Of a stretch of 64,000 nucleotides of DNA, positions 47,426 to 56,062 are shown piece by piece; the first letter of the stretch is position 1; each line of letters starts with the position of its first letter. A program made the translations under genes and the position numbers. A model generated the notes under the pieces. It worked only from the letters and a program-made list of their open reading frames with translations. It was not told the DNA's origin and ran no database searches. Where the stretch lies: NCBI RefSeq assembly GCF_900095175.1, contig NZ_LT606946.1, positions 126,712-190,711 on the forward strand. The letters run 5' to 3'. The stretch is from Polynucleobacter necessarius. GTDB taxonomy: Bacteria; Pseudomonadota; Gammaproteobacteria; Burkholderiales; Burkholderiaceae.

Positions 47426-48466
47426 CTAAAGAATATTTGGCTCAATCTCGAGCTGCACTCCGAATTTTCCTAATACTTCTTCTCGAATGCTTTTTGCAAG
47501 ATTGAGGATATCGGTTGATGTCCCGCCACCATGATTTACGAGAACTAGTGCTTGATATTTATAAACACCGACGGGGCCAACACGTTTGCCTTTGAAGCCG
47601 CATTGATCAATCAACCATCCGGCCGCCAACTTACGTTTGCCATTGCTATCTGGGTAAGAAACCAGATTCGGAAATTGCTTAATCAGTTGCTCACATTGTT
47701 CAGTGCTGACAATCGGGTTTTGGAAAAAACTTCCAGCATTGCCAATAACCTTGGGGTCTGGCAATTTTTTAGATCGGATAGCACATACGGCATCAAAAAT
47801 TTGTCTAGCACTTGGGCTGGATTTTGAATTGCTAAATTGTTTGGCAAGGTCTGCGTATTGAAGTCGTGGCTCCCAAGCTTTTGTGATTTTAAAAACGACC
47901 TTTGTCACGATAAATCGATTGGGATGTTGCTTGAAGTAGCTATGGCGATAGGCAAACTGGCAGGCCTCTTGCGGGAGAGTGACAAAGGCATGGGCCGCAG
48001 AATCAAATGCTTCGATGCTGTCGATGTATTCGCCTATCTCAACACCGTATGCCCCAATGTTTTGAATGGGTGCGGCACCGACAGTGCCCGGTATGAGGGC
48101 GAGGTTTTCTAGTCCGGGTAAATTTTGATCCAGTGTCCAAGCAACAAACTCATGCCAATTGACTCCAGCGCCTACGGAGAGCCATGAATATTCTTGATCG
48201 GACTTAAATATTTCCCGGCCCAGAATATTGATGAGCAGAGTTGCTCCAGGCAAAGACTCTGGAGGAATCACATTACTTCCGCCGCCCAATACGCGCCAGG
48301 CAAGTTTTTTATCCCCAAGCTCTTTCATGAGAATTGGTAACTGATCCGCGGATGTGATCTCGTACGCCAATTCGGCTGTGGAATCCAGGCCAAAGCTGTT
48401 CAGGTGCTTGAGTCCCAAATTGGGGGTCAATTTTGCTGGATTGGGCGCATTTTTCGCGGAGTTCAT
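47426..48466 (-). CDS. murB: UDP-N-acetylenolpyruvoylglucosamine reductase
   Basis: MurB makes UDP-MurNAc for peptidoglycan. It has [24 protein letters not shown], the FAD region [31 protein letters not shown] with the catalytic Ser, and the terminal LEIEPNIL with Glu. It has 346 residues, the E. coli-like type I length. It is divergent from yajQ. Confidence 0.95.
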   Translation of the reverse strand: MNSAKNAPNPAKLTPNLGLKHLNSFGLDSTAELAYEITSADQLPILMKELGDKKLAWRVLGGGSNVIPPESLPGATLLINILGREIFKSDQEYSWLSVGAGVNWHEFVAWTLDQNLPGLENLALIPGTVGAAPIQNIGAYGVEIGEYIDSIEAFDSAAHAFVTLPQEACQFAYRHSYFKQHPNRFIVTKVVFKITKAWEPRLQYADLAKQFSNSKSSPSARQIFDAVCAIRSKKLPDPKVIGNAGSFFQNPIVSTEQCEQLIKQFPNLVSYPDSNGKRKLAAGWLIDQCGFKGKRVGPVGVYKYQALVLVNHGGGTSTDILNLAKSIREEVLGKFGVQLEIEPNIL

Positions 48467-48583
48467 GCCACAATCTTATTCGTGTTCGAGTTTCTGCCGG
48501 TAATTTATGGAAAAACTCGAAAAGTGACAATGCAATGCTTGAATTTGCAGAATTCATTACCCAGATTATTTAAGGAGTTTGAG

Positions 48584-49069
48584 ATGCCCTCATTTGACGT
48601 AGTGTGTGAGCCTGACATGATTGAGTTGAAAAACGCAATCGAGCAATCCAATAAAGAAATTACCAATCGTTTTGACTTTAAAGGCTCCGATAGCCGAGTT
48701 GAGCAAAAGGATGAGACCTTGATCTTGTTTGGTGATGACGACTTTAAGTTGGGCCAGGTACGCGATGTCTTAATTAGCAAGATGGCTAAACGTAATGTTG
48801 ATGTGCGTTATCTCAAAGATGACAAAACCGAGACCATTGGCGGTGATAAGCGCAAGCAAACCATGAAGATCCAAAAAGGAATTACCTCCGAGTTATCCAA
48901 GAAGGTAGTGCGTATCATTAAGGACAGCAAGATCAAAGTGCAGGCCAGTATTCAGGGTGATGCAGTGCGCGTAACAGGCACTAAGCGCGATGATTTGCAA
49001 GAAACGATGGCATTGCTCAAAAAAGAAGTCAGCGAGGCTCCATTAGGCTTTAATAACTTCCGTGACTAA
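48584..49069 (+). CDS. yajQ: YajQ family nucleotide-binding protein
   Basis: YajQ proteins bind RNA/nucleotides and, in Xanthomonas, cyclic di-GMP. The sequence [79 protein letters not shown] is full length at 161 residues. ATG 48584 follows a clear TAAGGAG ribosome site; the longer frame to 48404 overlaps murB and is not supported. Confidence 0.95.
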   Translation: MPSFDVVCEPDMIELKNAIEQSNKEITNRFDFKGSDSRVEQKDETLILFGDDDFKLGQVRDVLISKMAKRNVDVRYLKDDKTETIGGDKRKQTMKIQKGITSELSKKVVRIIKDSKIKVQASIQGDAVRVTGTKRDDLQETMALLKKEVSEAPLGFNNFRD

Positions 49070-49077
49070 TTGACTGT

Positions 49078-49257
49078 ATGAACACAAAATCGCCCAGAAA
49101 AGCCAAGGCTATTCCCGTCTTTTGTAGCGAAAGCGAGGAACGTGCTTTTTGGAAGACGCAAGATGCTTCTAAATACTTTGATTTGTCTAGGGCGATTCAA
49201 CCCTCCCTTGTTAATTTAAAACCTAGCAATGGTCGGTACTCGAAACCAGCACCCTGA
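49078..49257 (+). pseudogene. CopG/BrnA-type antitoxin remnant (N-terminal part only)
   Basis: The 59-codon frame reads KAKAIPVFCSESEERAFW, DASKYFDLSRAIQPSL and VNLKPS, which is the N-terminal half of CopG-type antitoxins (PF12441). The ribbon-helix-helix half that should follow (SLRLPE type) is absent: the frame runs out over the start of xerD and stops at 49257. It is best read as a truncated TA remnant between yajQ and xerD. No toxin is present. Confidence 0.6.
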
Positions 49258-50161
49258 TATTCCTCTATTGAGTGCCGAAGCCATTGAGCGATTCTGTGAT
49301 GCTTGTTGGTTGGAGGATGGATTGGCACAAAACAGTTTGTCCGCCTATCGCCGAGATCTATTGCTCTTGGCGCAGTGGCTTTTTAAAGAATCAGGTGCCG
49401 ATCTCTACAGTGTGTCGGAAAAAGATCTCACTGCTTACATTGCGCATCGACGCGCAGATAAAGCAACCACTGCTAATCGTCGACTGACGGTATTCAAGCG
49501 CTTTTATCGTCATGCTCTGCGCATGAATTTGGTAAAAAGCGACCCCTGCATTGGTTTACGTGCTGCTAAGCAGGCACTACGTTTCCCTAAGACCTTAAGT
49601 GAAGATCAGGTTACTGCTTTGCTGAATGCCCCCGATGTGGAAACTTCACTTGGATTGCGTGATCGCACGATGCTCGAATTAATGTATGCAAGTGGTTTGC
49701 GTGTTTCTGAGATTGTCTCTTTAAAGACCATCGCCTTGGGTTTGAATGAAGGGGTGATTCGAGTTATTAACGGTAAGGGTGGCAAAGAGCGCTTAGTACC
49801 TTTTGGTGGAGAGGCAGGTCAGTGGTTACGTCGCTATCTAGCTGAAGCAAGAATACCTCTCTTGGAGGGTAAGACTTCAGATGCCGTATTTGTGGGGCGC
49901 CATACAGGCACTGGTTTAACTCGTCAGGCTTTCTGGGCGCTGATAAAGCGTTACGCCACGATTGCCAACATCCCCGTAGCTTTATCGCCCCATACCTTGC
50001 GCCATGCTTTTGCTACCCATTTACTCAACCATGGAGCCGATTTACGGGTGGTGCAGCTTCTCTTAGGCCATGCCGATATCTCTACTACACAGATCTATAC
50101 CCACGTTGCTAGAGAGCGCCTGAAGTCGATCCATCAGCAACATCATCCTAGAGGCTCTTAA
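49229..50161 (+). CDS. xerD: Site-specific tyrosine recombinase XerD
   Basis: XerD resolves chromosome dimers at dif with XerC. The N-terminal SAM-like domain (LAQNSLSAYRRDLLLLAQWL) is followed by the catalytic domain with Arg in YASGLRVSEIVSL, SPHTLRHAFATHLLNHGADLRVVQLLLGHADISTTQIYTHV with His-xx-Arg, His and the Tyr nucleophile. It has 310 residues. Start ATG 49229 overlaps the antitoxin remnant. Confidence 0.95.
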   Translation: MVGTRNQHPDIPLLSAEAIERFCDACWLEDGLAQNSLSAYRRDLLLLAQWLFKESGADLYSVSEKDLTAYIAHRRADKATTANRRLTVFKRFYRHALRMNLVKSDPCIGLRAAKQALRFPKTLSEDQVTALLNAPDVETSLGLRDRTMLELMYASGLRVSEIVSLKTIALGLNEGVIRVINGKGGKERLVPFGGEAGQWLRRYLAEARIPLLEGKTSDAVFVGRHTGTGLTRQAFWALIKRYATIANIPVALSPHTLRHAFATHLLNHGADLRVVQLLLGHADISTTQIYTHVARERLKSIHQQHHPRGS

Positions 50162-50202
50162 CCAGCATTTCCAGAGGGGCATTGCTGCAACATGTCTTTA
50201 AT

Positions 50203-50607
50203 TTAGGTCTCAACCCAGTTCTCAAGAGCAAGGTTTGCAACCCTTTTAAATTCATGTAAATTATTCGTGACTAGAATAAGCCCCTGGCTAATTGCATGGG
50301 CGGCAATATGAATATCGATCTCACCAATAACTTCACCTTTTTTCTCTAGCGCCGCTTTAATTTGGCCGTAGTGTTGAGAAGTTTTTGCGTCATAAGGGAG
50401 AACTTCGAGATGGCTAATGAATTCCTCTATAGCCTCTAAATTCTTATCAACGTTGGGACTTTTCTCCGCGCCATAAATTAATTCAGATAAGGTGATGCTT
50501 GAAATTGCCATCCGACTCGCATTCGTGTTGAACATCTTTAATACTTCGACTGGTCTGCGCTTGAGTACGTATATAACAATATTGGTATCCAATAAATACT
50601 TGAGCAT
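50203..50607 (-). CDS. vapC: VapC-type PIN-domain ribonuclease toxin
   Basis: The PIN domain has acidic residues in YLLDTNIVIYVLK (first Asp), TLSELIYGAEKS (Glu) and EIDIHIAAHAISQGLILVTNN (Asp near Ile-Asp). It has 134 residues. It probably cuts tRNA or other RNA. The ATG overlaps the vapB stop by one base. It is convergent with xerD. Confidence 0.93.
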   Translation of the reverse strand: MLKYLLDTNIVIYVLKRRPVEVLKMFNTNASRMAISSITLSELIYGAEKSPNVDKNLEAIEEFISHLEVLPYDAKTSQHYGQIKAALEKKGEVIGEIDIHIAAHAISQGLILVTNNLHEFKRVANLALENWVET

Positions 50608-50846
50608 TACAGGTCTTTCCGCTTAACCGGTTTTTGTTCCCCGCGTTCATTCATAAAGTCATTTGATACGGATGGTCCACTTAGGAAAAAGTTATCCCAA
50701 GTGTTTTCAAGTGGCGTAATTATTCGCTCACGACCGCGAATACGGACAATGACTTTTTTTACCTCATCCGGTAAACGGGCTTCTGCCGGCAATCTAACTG
50801 CTTGGCTACGATTGTTTGTAAATACCGTGGTGATTGCTATGGACAT
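50607..50846 (-). CDS. vapB: VapB-type antitoxin
   Basis: The 79-residue protein has the AbrB-like swapped-hairpin N-terminus (TTVFTNNRSQAVRLPAEARLP, VKKVIVRIRGRERIITPLE) typical of VapB. The acidic C-terminal tail should bind VapC. Directly repeated GTATATAG boxes lie upstream. The pair fills the gap between xerD and plsY. Confidence 0.93.
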   Translation of the reverse strand: MSIAITTVFTNNRSQAVRLPAEARLPDEVKKVIVRIRGRERIITPLENTWDNFFLSGPSVSNDFMNERGEQKPVKRKDL

Positions 50847-50860
50847 AACGCTCTCCTTAT

Positions 50861-50881
50861 GTATATAGCAATAGTATATAG
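50861..50881. promoter_or_regulatory. Direct repeats at the vapBC promoter
   Basis: GTATATAG occurs at 50861-50868 and 50874-50881, 13 bases apart, just upstream of the vapB ATG. This fits a promoter-overlapping autorepression site for VapBC. Confidence 0.5.
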
Positions 50882-50943
50882 TATTTCAGTCAGGATTAGC
50901 AATCTAAAAAATAACCAGCTAGATAAGTGATTAAGATATCCCC

Positions 50944-51579
50944 ATGAATTTAACTTTAGATCTATTGTTGATTCCGATTGCCTACCTGATTGGTTCCATC
51001 TCTTTTGCGGTAGTGGTGAGTAAGTGCATGCGTTTGCCTGATCCCCATTCTTATGGCTCTGGTAACCCGGGCGCAACCAATGTTCTCAGAACGGGTAACA
51101 AGCTGGCAGCGGTACTCACTTTGTTTGGCGATGCCTTAAAGGGTTATTTCGCAGTCATGTTGGCAAGAGTATTGCTCGGCGATGAATCTTTGACATCCAC
51201 ACTCAGCTCTTGGTTGTTATGTGGCGTGGTGATTGCGGTGTTCTTGGGTCACCTGTTTCCAATCTTCCATGGCTTCAAAGGCGGCAAAGGTGTTGCGACT
51301 GCCTGCGGCATTTTGTTTGGTATTAATTGGGTCTTGGGTTTAGCAACTTTAAGTACCTGGATCATTGTGGCGATGTTTATGCGCTACTCATCTTTAGCTG
51401 CTTTGGCGGCTGCTGTATTTGGCCCAATCTATTTTGTATTTTTGTTTGGCTTTCAGCCGATAGGCATTGCGCTGCTCGTAGTTTGTCTTTTATTGATCTG
51501 GCGCCATCGTAGCAACATTCACAATCTGATGAATGGCAAAGAAAGTCGTATTGGTTCCAAGAAAAAAGGACAGTCATGA
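50944..51579 (+). CDS. plsY: Glycerol-3-phosphate acyltransferase PlsY
   Basis: PlsY acylates glycerol-3-phosphate from acyl-phosphate in the membrane. It carries the motifs [14 protein letters not shown] and [20 protein letters not shown] and about five membrane helices in 211 residues. The stop overlaps the ATG of the MAPEG gene (ATGA), so the two are coupled. Confidence 0.95.
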   Translation: MNLTLDLLLIPIAYLIGSISFAVVVSKCMRLPDPHSYGSGNPGATNVLRTGNKLAAVLTLFGDALKGYFAVMLARVLLGDESLTSTLSSWLLCGVVIAVFLGHLFPIFHGFKGGKGVATACGILFGINWVLGLATLSTWIIVAMFMRYSSLAALAAAVFGPIYFVFLFGFQPIGIALLVVCLLLIWRHRSNIHNLMNGKESRIGSKKKGQS

Positions 51580-51947
51580 CCATTGCATATTGGTGCGTTC
51601 TCTTCATGGGATTGTTTCCCTATGTAGCGGCAGGCATTGCTAAGAAGGGTTTTGAGGGTTATGACAATGGTATGCCTAGACAATGGCTTGCCAAGCAGAC
51701 GGGATTTCAGGCGCGAGCTAATGCGGCCCAAGTCAATCTTTTTGAATCTCTCCCATTCTTTTTCGCGGCTGTTGTGATTGCTTCTATAGCTAACGCTCCA
51801 CAACACAGGGTTGATCTGCTAGCAATTGGATTTGTTGTAGCACGCATCGCCTACCTGATTTGTTATGTCGCTGATTGGCCAACAACGCGATCTATTGTTT
51901 GGCTTGCTGGCTTGGCTTGCGTAGTAGCAATCTTCTTTCAGATTTAA
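51576..51947 (+). CDS. MAPEG family membrane protein
   Basis: The 123-residue protein has four hydrophobic segments and the MAPEG pattern [33 protein letters not shown], with the conserved Arg-Ala-xx-AxxNxxE motif, then [20 protein letters not shown]. Members of this family include glutathione-dependent membrane enzymes; the bacterial subgroup is uncharacterised. It is coupled to plsY. Confidence 0.88.
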   Translation: MTIAYWCVLFMGLFPYVAAGIAKKGFEGYDNGMPRQWLAKQTGFQARANAAQVNLFESLPFFFAAVVIASIANAPQHRVDLLAIGFVVARIAYLICYVADWPTTRSIVWLAGLACVVAIFFQI

Positions 51948-51988
51948 AGAATAAAAACTAATTTACAAAATTCATCGAGACAATATAT

Positions 51989-52768
51989 ATGCCCACCAAA
52001 AAAACGCCTGCGAAGACAGTTGCCAAGACTCCTGCCAAAAAGGCCTTAAGCATCAAGCCTGCCAAGAAAGTAGCTGCCAAAAAAAGTGATTCTGGCACAC
52101 CATTGTCTGTAGTGATTCGTCGACGCATTGAGGCGCAAAAGGCGCGCTTTCATGCGAATGACAATATCTCTAAATTCATTCAACCTGGTGAGTTGGAGGG
52201 CTTGGTAGATGAAGTGGCAGAAAAGATGCAGGCTGTTTTAGAAAGCTTAGTCATTGATACAGAGAGTGATCACAACACCAAAAATACCAGCCAGCGTGTG
52301 GCTAAGATGTTTGTGAAGGAAGTATTTAATGGTCGTTATGTTGAACAGCCCACACTTACTAAGTTTCCGAATGTGAGTCGCCTCAATGAGTTGATGATCA
52401 TTGGCCCCATTACTGTTCGTAGTGCTTGCTCCCACCATCTTTGCCCAATCATGGGCCATATTTGGATCGGCGTATTGCCAAGTAAAGAGTCGGCCTTGAT
52501 TGGTTTATCAAAGTACTCACGCTTAACTGAATGGGTCATGTGTCGTCCACAGATTCAGGAAGAGGCAGTAGTGGAGTTAGCAGATATGCTGGAGAAAAAA
52601 ATTAAGCCGATTGGTGTTGCGATCGTGATGGATGCAGATCACTTCTGTATGCAATGGCGTGGTGTAAAGGATCGCGATTCCAAGATGGTCAATAGTGTGA
52701 TGCGTGGCGCCTTCTTGAAAGACTCTAATTTGCGTAGAGAATTTTTATCACTTTTAGATAAGCTATAA
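51989..52768 (+). CDS. folE: GTP cyclohydrolase I with Lys/Ala/Pro-rich N-terminal tail
   Basis: FolE opens folate synthesis by converting GTP to dihydroneopterin triphosphate. The zinc site ACSHHLCPIMGHIWIGVLP and the ADHFCMQWRGVKD block are intact, with RVAKMFVKEVFNGRY before them. Residues 1-36 are a low-complexity tail of repeated PAKK/AKK units (TPAKTVAKTPAKKAL) like histone H1 C-termini, giving 259 residues instead of about 220. The only sensible start is ATG 51989. Confidence 0.93.
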   Translation: MPTKKTPAKTVAKTPAKKALSIKPAKKVAAKKSDSGTPLSVVIRRRIEAQKARFHANDNISKFIQPGELEGLVDEVAEKMQAVLESLVIDTESDHNTKNTSQRVAKMFVKEVFNGRYVEQPTLTKFPNVSRLNELMIIGPITVRSACSHHLCPIMGHIWIGVLPSKESALIGLSKYSRLTEWVMCRPQIQEEAVVELADMLEKKIKPIGVAIVMDADHFCMQWRGVKDRDSKMVNSVMRGAFLKDSNLRREFLSLLDKL

Positions 52769-52771
52769 GCA

Positions 52772-52996
52772 GTGGTATTGAAGAGAACCCTGTTGAGAAG
52801 TTGCATTGGCATTTGTCTCATTTACGCTTTGCTTGGGTGCTCTCTGTATCCAGACGTTAATAAAGACCCAGCCAAAAACAATAAGGCGACCTTTCAGCGT
52901 GATGCGATAGATTGCGCTCAGGCTTACCCCGAGGCTGGTTCTGGAGTTCACGTAAGGCAACGCATTAACTGTATGAATCTAAAGGGGTGGTATTAA
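52772..52996 (+). CDS. Small predicted lipoprotein
   Basis: The 74-residue frame from GTG 52772 has an Arg/Lys N-terminus, a hydrophobic core and a lipobox YALLGC with Cys23, followed by a short polar domain with three Cys in all (DCAQAYPEAG, NCMNLKGWY). No family was recognised. It follows folE by 3 bases, so it is probably co-transcribed. The lipobox and operon position are the main support. Confidence 0.6.
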   Translation: MVLKRTLLRSCIGICLIYALLGCSLYPDVNKDPAKNNKATFQRDAIDCAQAYPEAGSGVHVRQRINCMNLKGWY

Positions 52997-53060
52997 ACTT
53001 CTGCCACGTGGGCGTACAACCTCAATAATTTTTCTTTGAGAACAATTCTCAAGTAAAAAT

Positions 53061-53080
53061 CTATATAAATCAATCACTTA
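53061..53080. repeat. AT-rich 20-base element, copy 2
   Basis: A near-identical partner of 45083-45102 with one base different. It lies about 84 bases before the HiPIP ATG, a plausible promoter region. Confidence 0.5.
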
Positions 53081-53163
53081 TATAGCCTGTATTGGATTCA
53101 ATCGATCTGATCTATGATCCATTCAGATATAAATTTTGTTCCATTTCACTTACTGGAGTCCAT

Positions 53164-53472
53164 ATGAAAAATAGTCGTCGTCAATTTATGATTTTGTCTG
53201 CTGCTGGTGCCTGCACCTTGGCTTTGAACGGTAAAGTTCAGGCTCAAGCCATGGTTGCTGAAACTGATCCACAAGCCACTGCCTTGGGTTACAAAGCTGA
53301 CGCCTCAAAAGTAGATAAAGCAAAGTTTCCAAAATATGCTGCTGGCCAACATTGTGATAACTGCGCCTTGTACCAAGGCAAAGCTGGCTCAGCTGCCGGT
53401 GGTTGCTCTTTGTTTGGCGCTAAACAGGTTGCTGGTAAAGGCTGGTGCTCTGCCTACGCTAAGAAGGCTTAA
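53164..53472 (+). CDS. High-potential iron-sulfur protein (HiPIP), Tat-exported
   Basis: HiPIPs carry a 4Fe-4S cluster and shuttle electrons in the periplasm. The four cluster Cys lie in CDNCALYQG, GGCSLFG and KGWCSAYA. The N-terminus NSRRQFMILSAAGACTLAL is a twin-arginine signal, with cleavage near VQAQA. ATG 53164 is chosen because the longer frame from 53092 would bury the Tat signal; a TGGAG site precedes it. It has 102 residues and a strong terminator follows. Confidence 0.93.
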   Translation: MKNSRRQFMILSAAGACTLALNGKVQAQAMVAETDPQATALGYKADASKVDKAKFPKYAAGQHCDNCALYQGKAGSAAGGCSLFGAKQVAGKGWCSAYAKKA

Positions 53473-53514
53473 TTATTGCTAGAAATTTGATTCACCCTCT
53501 TGGGGGTGCTCAGT

Positions 53515-53542
53515 AAAAACGTCACCTAATGGTGACGTTTTT
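53515..53542 (+). terminator. Rho-independent terminator after the HiPIP gene
   Basis: AAAAACGTCACC and GGTGACGTTTTT form a perfect 12-bp stem with a TAAT loop. The A and T ends make it bidirectional. It starts 43 bases after the stop. Confidence 0.9.
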
Positions 53543-53585
53543 GTTCTCTAGGTCAGAGTTGTTGGAGGTTTATCATCCCACCAAG

Positions 53586-54126
53586 ATGAAGCGCACCCTT
53601 CAGAATTTCCTTAAACACTACTCCTTCTATTTGGAGTGGAGATCAACCTGCCGTAGCTTGGGTTGAGCGAATTCGCTCCGTTTTTGGTGCCTTTATCGGT
53701 CTTATGTTAGTGCTCACTATCTCTAAATACCTTGGTGAGCTTGGTGGTTTAGATGAATGGCTGATGGCATCCCTGGGTGCCAGTGCTCTATTGGTTTTTG
53801 CCTTACCAGGCAGCCCAATGGCTCAGCCTTGGGCGGTGATAGCTGGCAATACGCTGTCTGCCTTAGTTGGTATATCGATCATCCATGTAGTTCAAGAGCC
53901 GCTCATTGCCATGCCACTGGCGGCCAGTCTTTCCATCTTAGGGATGTTTATCTTGCGTTGTCTGCATCCGCCAGCAGCTGCAGTCTCGCTTATTGTGGTT
54001 CTGGGGCATGTCTTTCACTATCGGTATGCCTTTTTCCCAGTCATGATTGATTCAGTGCTCTTGGTGGTGGCTGGGGCAATTTATAGTAATTTGACAGGCA
54101 AAAAATACCCTAATCGACCTTCTTAG
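53586..54126 (+). pseudogene. HPP family membrane protein with a frameshift near the N-terminus
   Basis: ATG 53586 starts MKRTLQNFLKHYSFYLEW, then the frame goes to a stop after about 28 codons. One base over, near 53640, the frame reads DQPAVAWVERIRSVFGAFIGLMLVLTI and continues with HPP-type helices (LMASLGASALLVFALPGSPMAQPWAVIAGN and FILRCLHPPAAAVSLIVVLGH, the His-Pro-Pro signature). A single inserted A explains the break. A start at ATG 53704 could still give a 140-residue fragment without the first helix. Confidence 0.75.
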
Positions 54127-54143
54127 TCCTTGGAGGTAGGGAT

Positions 54144-54167
54144 AAAAAAAGGGGGTAAATATCCCCC
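54144..54167 (-). terminator. Terminator of the 48-residue gene
   Basis: On the minus strand GGGGG pairs with CCCCC around ATATTTA and is followed by seven T. It lies just past the stop of the small minus-strand gene and supports that gene being expressed. Confidence 0.7.
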
Positions 54168-54175
54168 TCAAAGCC

Positions 54176-54322
54176 TTATTTGATTTTGCCGGCTGCAATA
54201 GAGGCCTTGCAGTCCAAGATGGCGTAATTTTGATACTTACCCGCATTTTCTTTACGAATGGACTGCCCGCATTCGGTTAGCGAGTTGCGTAGATTAATTT
54301 TGGGAATATTACCTGTAGACAT
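54176..54322 (-). CDS. 48-residue protein of unknown function
   Basis: The frame from ATG 54322 reads MSTGNIPKINLRNSLTECGQ, then SIRKENAGKYQNYAILDCKA and a Lys-rich end. It has no signal peptide or membrane segment and two Cys 20 residues apart. A GGAG ribosome site lies 8 bases before the ATG and a rho-independent terminator follows the stop, so it looks like a real monocistronic gene. Not recognised. Confidence 0.55.
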   Translation of the reverse strand: MSTGNIPKINLRNSLTECGQSIRKENAGKYQNYAILDCKASIAAGKIK

Positions 54323-54514
54323 TGTGGACTCCAAATAGTTGTTATTGACAAAAAATGAGGGTGATTCACCCTAATCAAAGTGTGCGCTATCTTGCGCTCC
54401 CTACATTTTAATAAATTTGTAGGATTTTGCGTATTTCGATAAATTAGGGCGGATTACCAAACCCCTATAAAATTGGGGCATCTTTACAAAAAGCATAAAG
54501 GTTTTGCAGGCCCT

Positions 54515-56062
54515 ATGGCAAAAGCCAACTCAGCAACTTCAGTGATTCCCGTCATTTTGTGTGGTGGCTCGGGAACTCGCTTATGGCCTTTATCCCGTTC
54601 TGGCTTTCCAAAGCAGTTTTTAGTGCTTTCTGGCGATGGTTCAAATCAAAGCCTATTTCAGCAAGCAATTGCAAGAATCAATGCAATTAACCAGGGTATG
54701 GCAGATATCCGCCTTGGTTCCACTTTGGTGGTTACCAATGAAGAACACCACTTTTTAGCTCTAGATCAATTGCGGGAGCTTGGGGATATTAAGGCCACGT
54801 TACTGCTAGAGCCAGTTGGTCGCAATACCGCACCTGCACTGACCTTAGCGGCATTAGCGGCTACTGATTTGGCTATACATCCCTCTGATGTTCAAAACGA
54901 TCCGATTTTAGTCATTACTCCTGCAGATCAAACCGTGCAAAACCAAGCGCGTTTTGTAAAGGCTCTGCAAGATTGTGTAGAGCTTGTGAGGGCAGATCAG
55001 TCAAAGAAAACCATCGCCATTTTAGGTATTACACCAACAGCCCCTGAAACGGGTTATGGCTACATTAAAACAAATGCTAAAAGTAATGAGGCCGGCAAAA
55101 AGTCAGGGGAATTTACGGTTGAGCGCTTTGTTGAAAAACCCAATGCACAGACTGCGCAGCAGTACCTGGAAGAGGGCGGATATTTTTGGAATGGCGGTAT
55201 GTTTGTTTTGCGTGCCAGCACTTGGTTAGCAAGCCTACAAGAATTTCGTCCCGACATTTTTAATGCCACTCAAAAAGCATGGAATGCCAAGACGATTGAT
55301 CAGTCTGGTCAAACCATGTTTGTGCGCCCCGACCCAAGTCTTTTTAATGCAATTCCTAGCGAGTCCATTGACTATGCCGTGATTGAAAAGTGCCCCAGTA
55401 ACCATGGACAAATGCAGTTCCCAATAAAGATGGTGGAGCTTAACGCTGGCTGGAATGATCTAGGGGCTTGGGATGCGGTATGGCAAGTGGGTAAGCAAGA
55501 TAGTCAGAGCAATGTCACTAGCGGTGATGTACTGATTAGCAACTCAAAGAATTCTTTAATCCACTCTAGTGGTCGTTTGGTGAGTGCTGTTGGAGTGGAG
55601 AGTCTCATTATTGTGGAGACGGCAGATGCAGTCTTGGTTGCCGATAGAAAAAATAGCCAAGATGTGAAAAATATCGTCAATCAACTGGAACAGCAAAAAC
55701 GCGAAGAAAAGAACTTACATCGCAAGGTTGCTCGTCCATGGGGCTGGTATGACTCAGTAGATGAGGGTGAGCGCTTTAAGGTCAAGCGTATTCAGGTAAA
55801 ACCAGGCGCCAGCCTATCATTACAAATGCATCATCATCGAGCGGAACATTGGATTGTGGTGAGAGGCACGGCTGAAATTACCAACGGAGAAAAAGTGATT
55901 CTCTTAACGGAAAACCAGAGTGCCTACATTCCACAAGGGCAAACCCATCGCCTAGCTAATCCAGGGAAAACTCCTTTAGAAATCATTGAAGTGCAGTCTG
56001 GTAGCTATTTAGGTGAGGACGATATTGTGCGTTTTGAAGATCGCTACGGTCGTACCTCATGA
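54515..56062 (+). CDS. manC: Mannose-1-phosphate guanylyltransferase / mannose-6-phosphate isomerase
   Basis: A type II PMI/GMP: the N-terminal pyrophosphorylase domain has ILCGGSGTRLWPLSRSGFPKQFL, PVGRNTAPALTLAAL, VERFVEKPN and FFWNGGMF-type blocks; the C-terminal cupin has RPWGWYDSVDEGERFKVKRI and MHHHRAEHWIVVRGTAEI. It makes GDP-mannose. ATG 54515 (515 residues) is preferred to an upstream TTG at 54473. The stop overlaps the next start by ATGA. First gene of the GDP-fucose operon. Confidence 0.94.
   Translation: MAKANSATSVIPVILCGGSGTRLWPLSRSGFPKQFLVLSGDGSNQSLFQQAIARINAINQGMADIRLGSTLVVTNEEHHFLALDQLRELGDIKATLLLEPVGRNTAPALTLAALAATDLAIHPSDVQNDPILVITPADQTVQNQARFVKALQDCVELVRADQSKKTIAILGITPTAPETGYGYIKTNAKSNEAGKKSGEFTVERFVEKPNAQTAQQYLEEGGYFWNGGMFVLRASTWLASLQEFRPDIFNATQKAWNAKTIDQSGQTMFVRPDPSLFNAIPSESIDYAVIEKCPSNHGQMQFPIKMVELNAGWNDLGAWDAVWQVGKQDSQSNVTSGDVLISNSKNSLIHSSGRLVSAVGVESLIIVETADAVLVADRKNSQDVKNIVNQLEQQKREEKNLHRKVARPWGWYDSVDEGERFKVKRIQVKPGASLSLQMHHHRAEHWIVVRGTAEITNGEKVILLTENQSAYIPQGQTHRLANPGKTPLEIIEVQSGSYLGEDDIVRFEDRYGRTS

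Noticed and set aside
48404..48583. Long N-terminal extension of yajQ
   Set aside because: It overlaps murB, and a strong ribosome site precedes ATG 48584, which matches the family start.
49229..50161. XerD as integrase of a mobile element
   Set aside because: It has full XerD-like length and motifs, no attachment repeats or element genes were seen, and yajQ and plsY flank it as ordinary chromosomal genes.
54473..54514. TTG start for manC
   Set aside because: It overlaps a probable -10 region (TATAAAAT), and the ATG at 54515 gives the usual family start.
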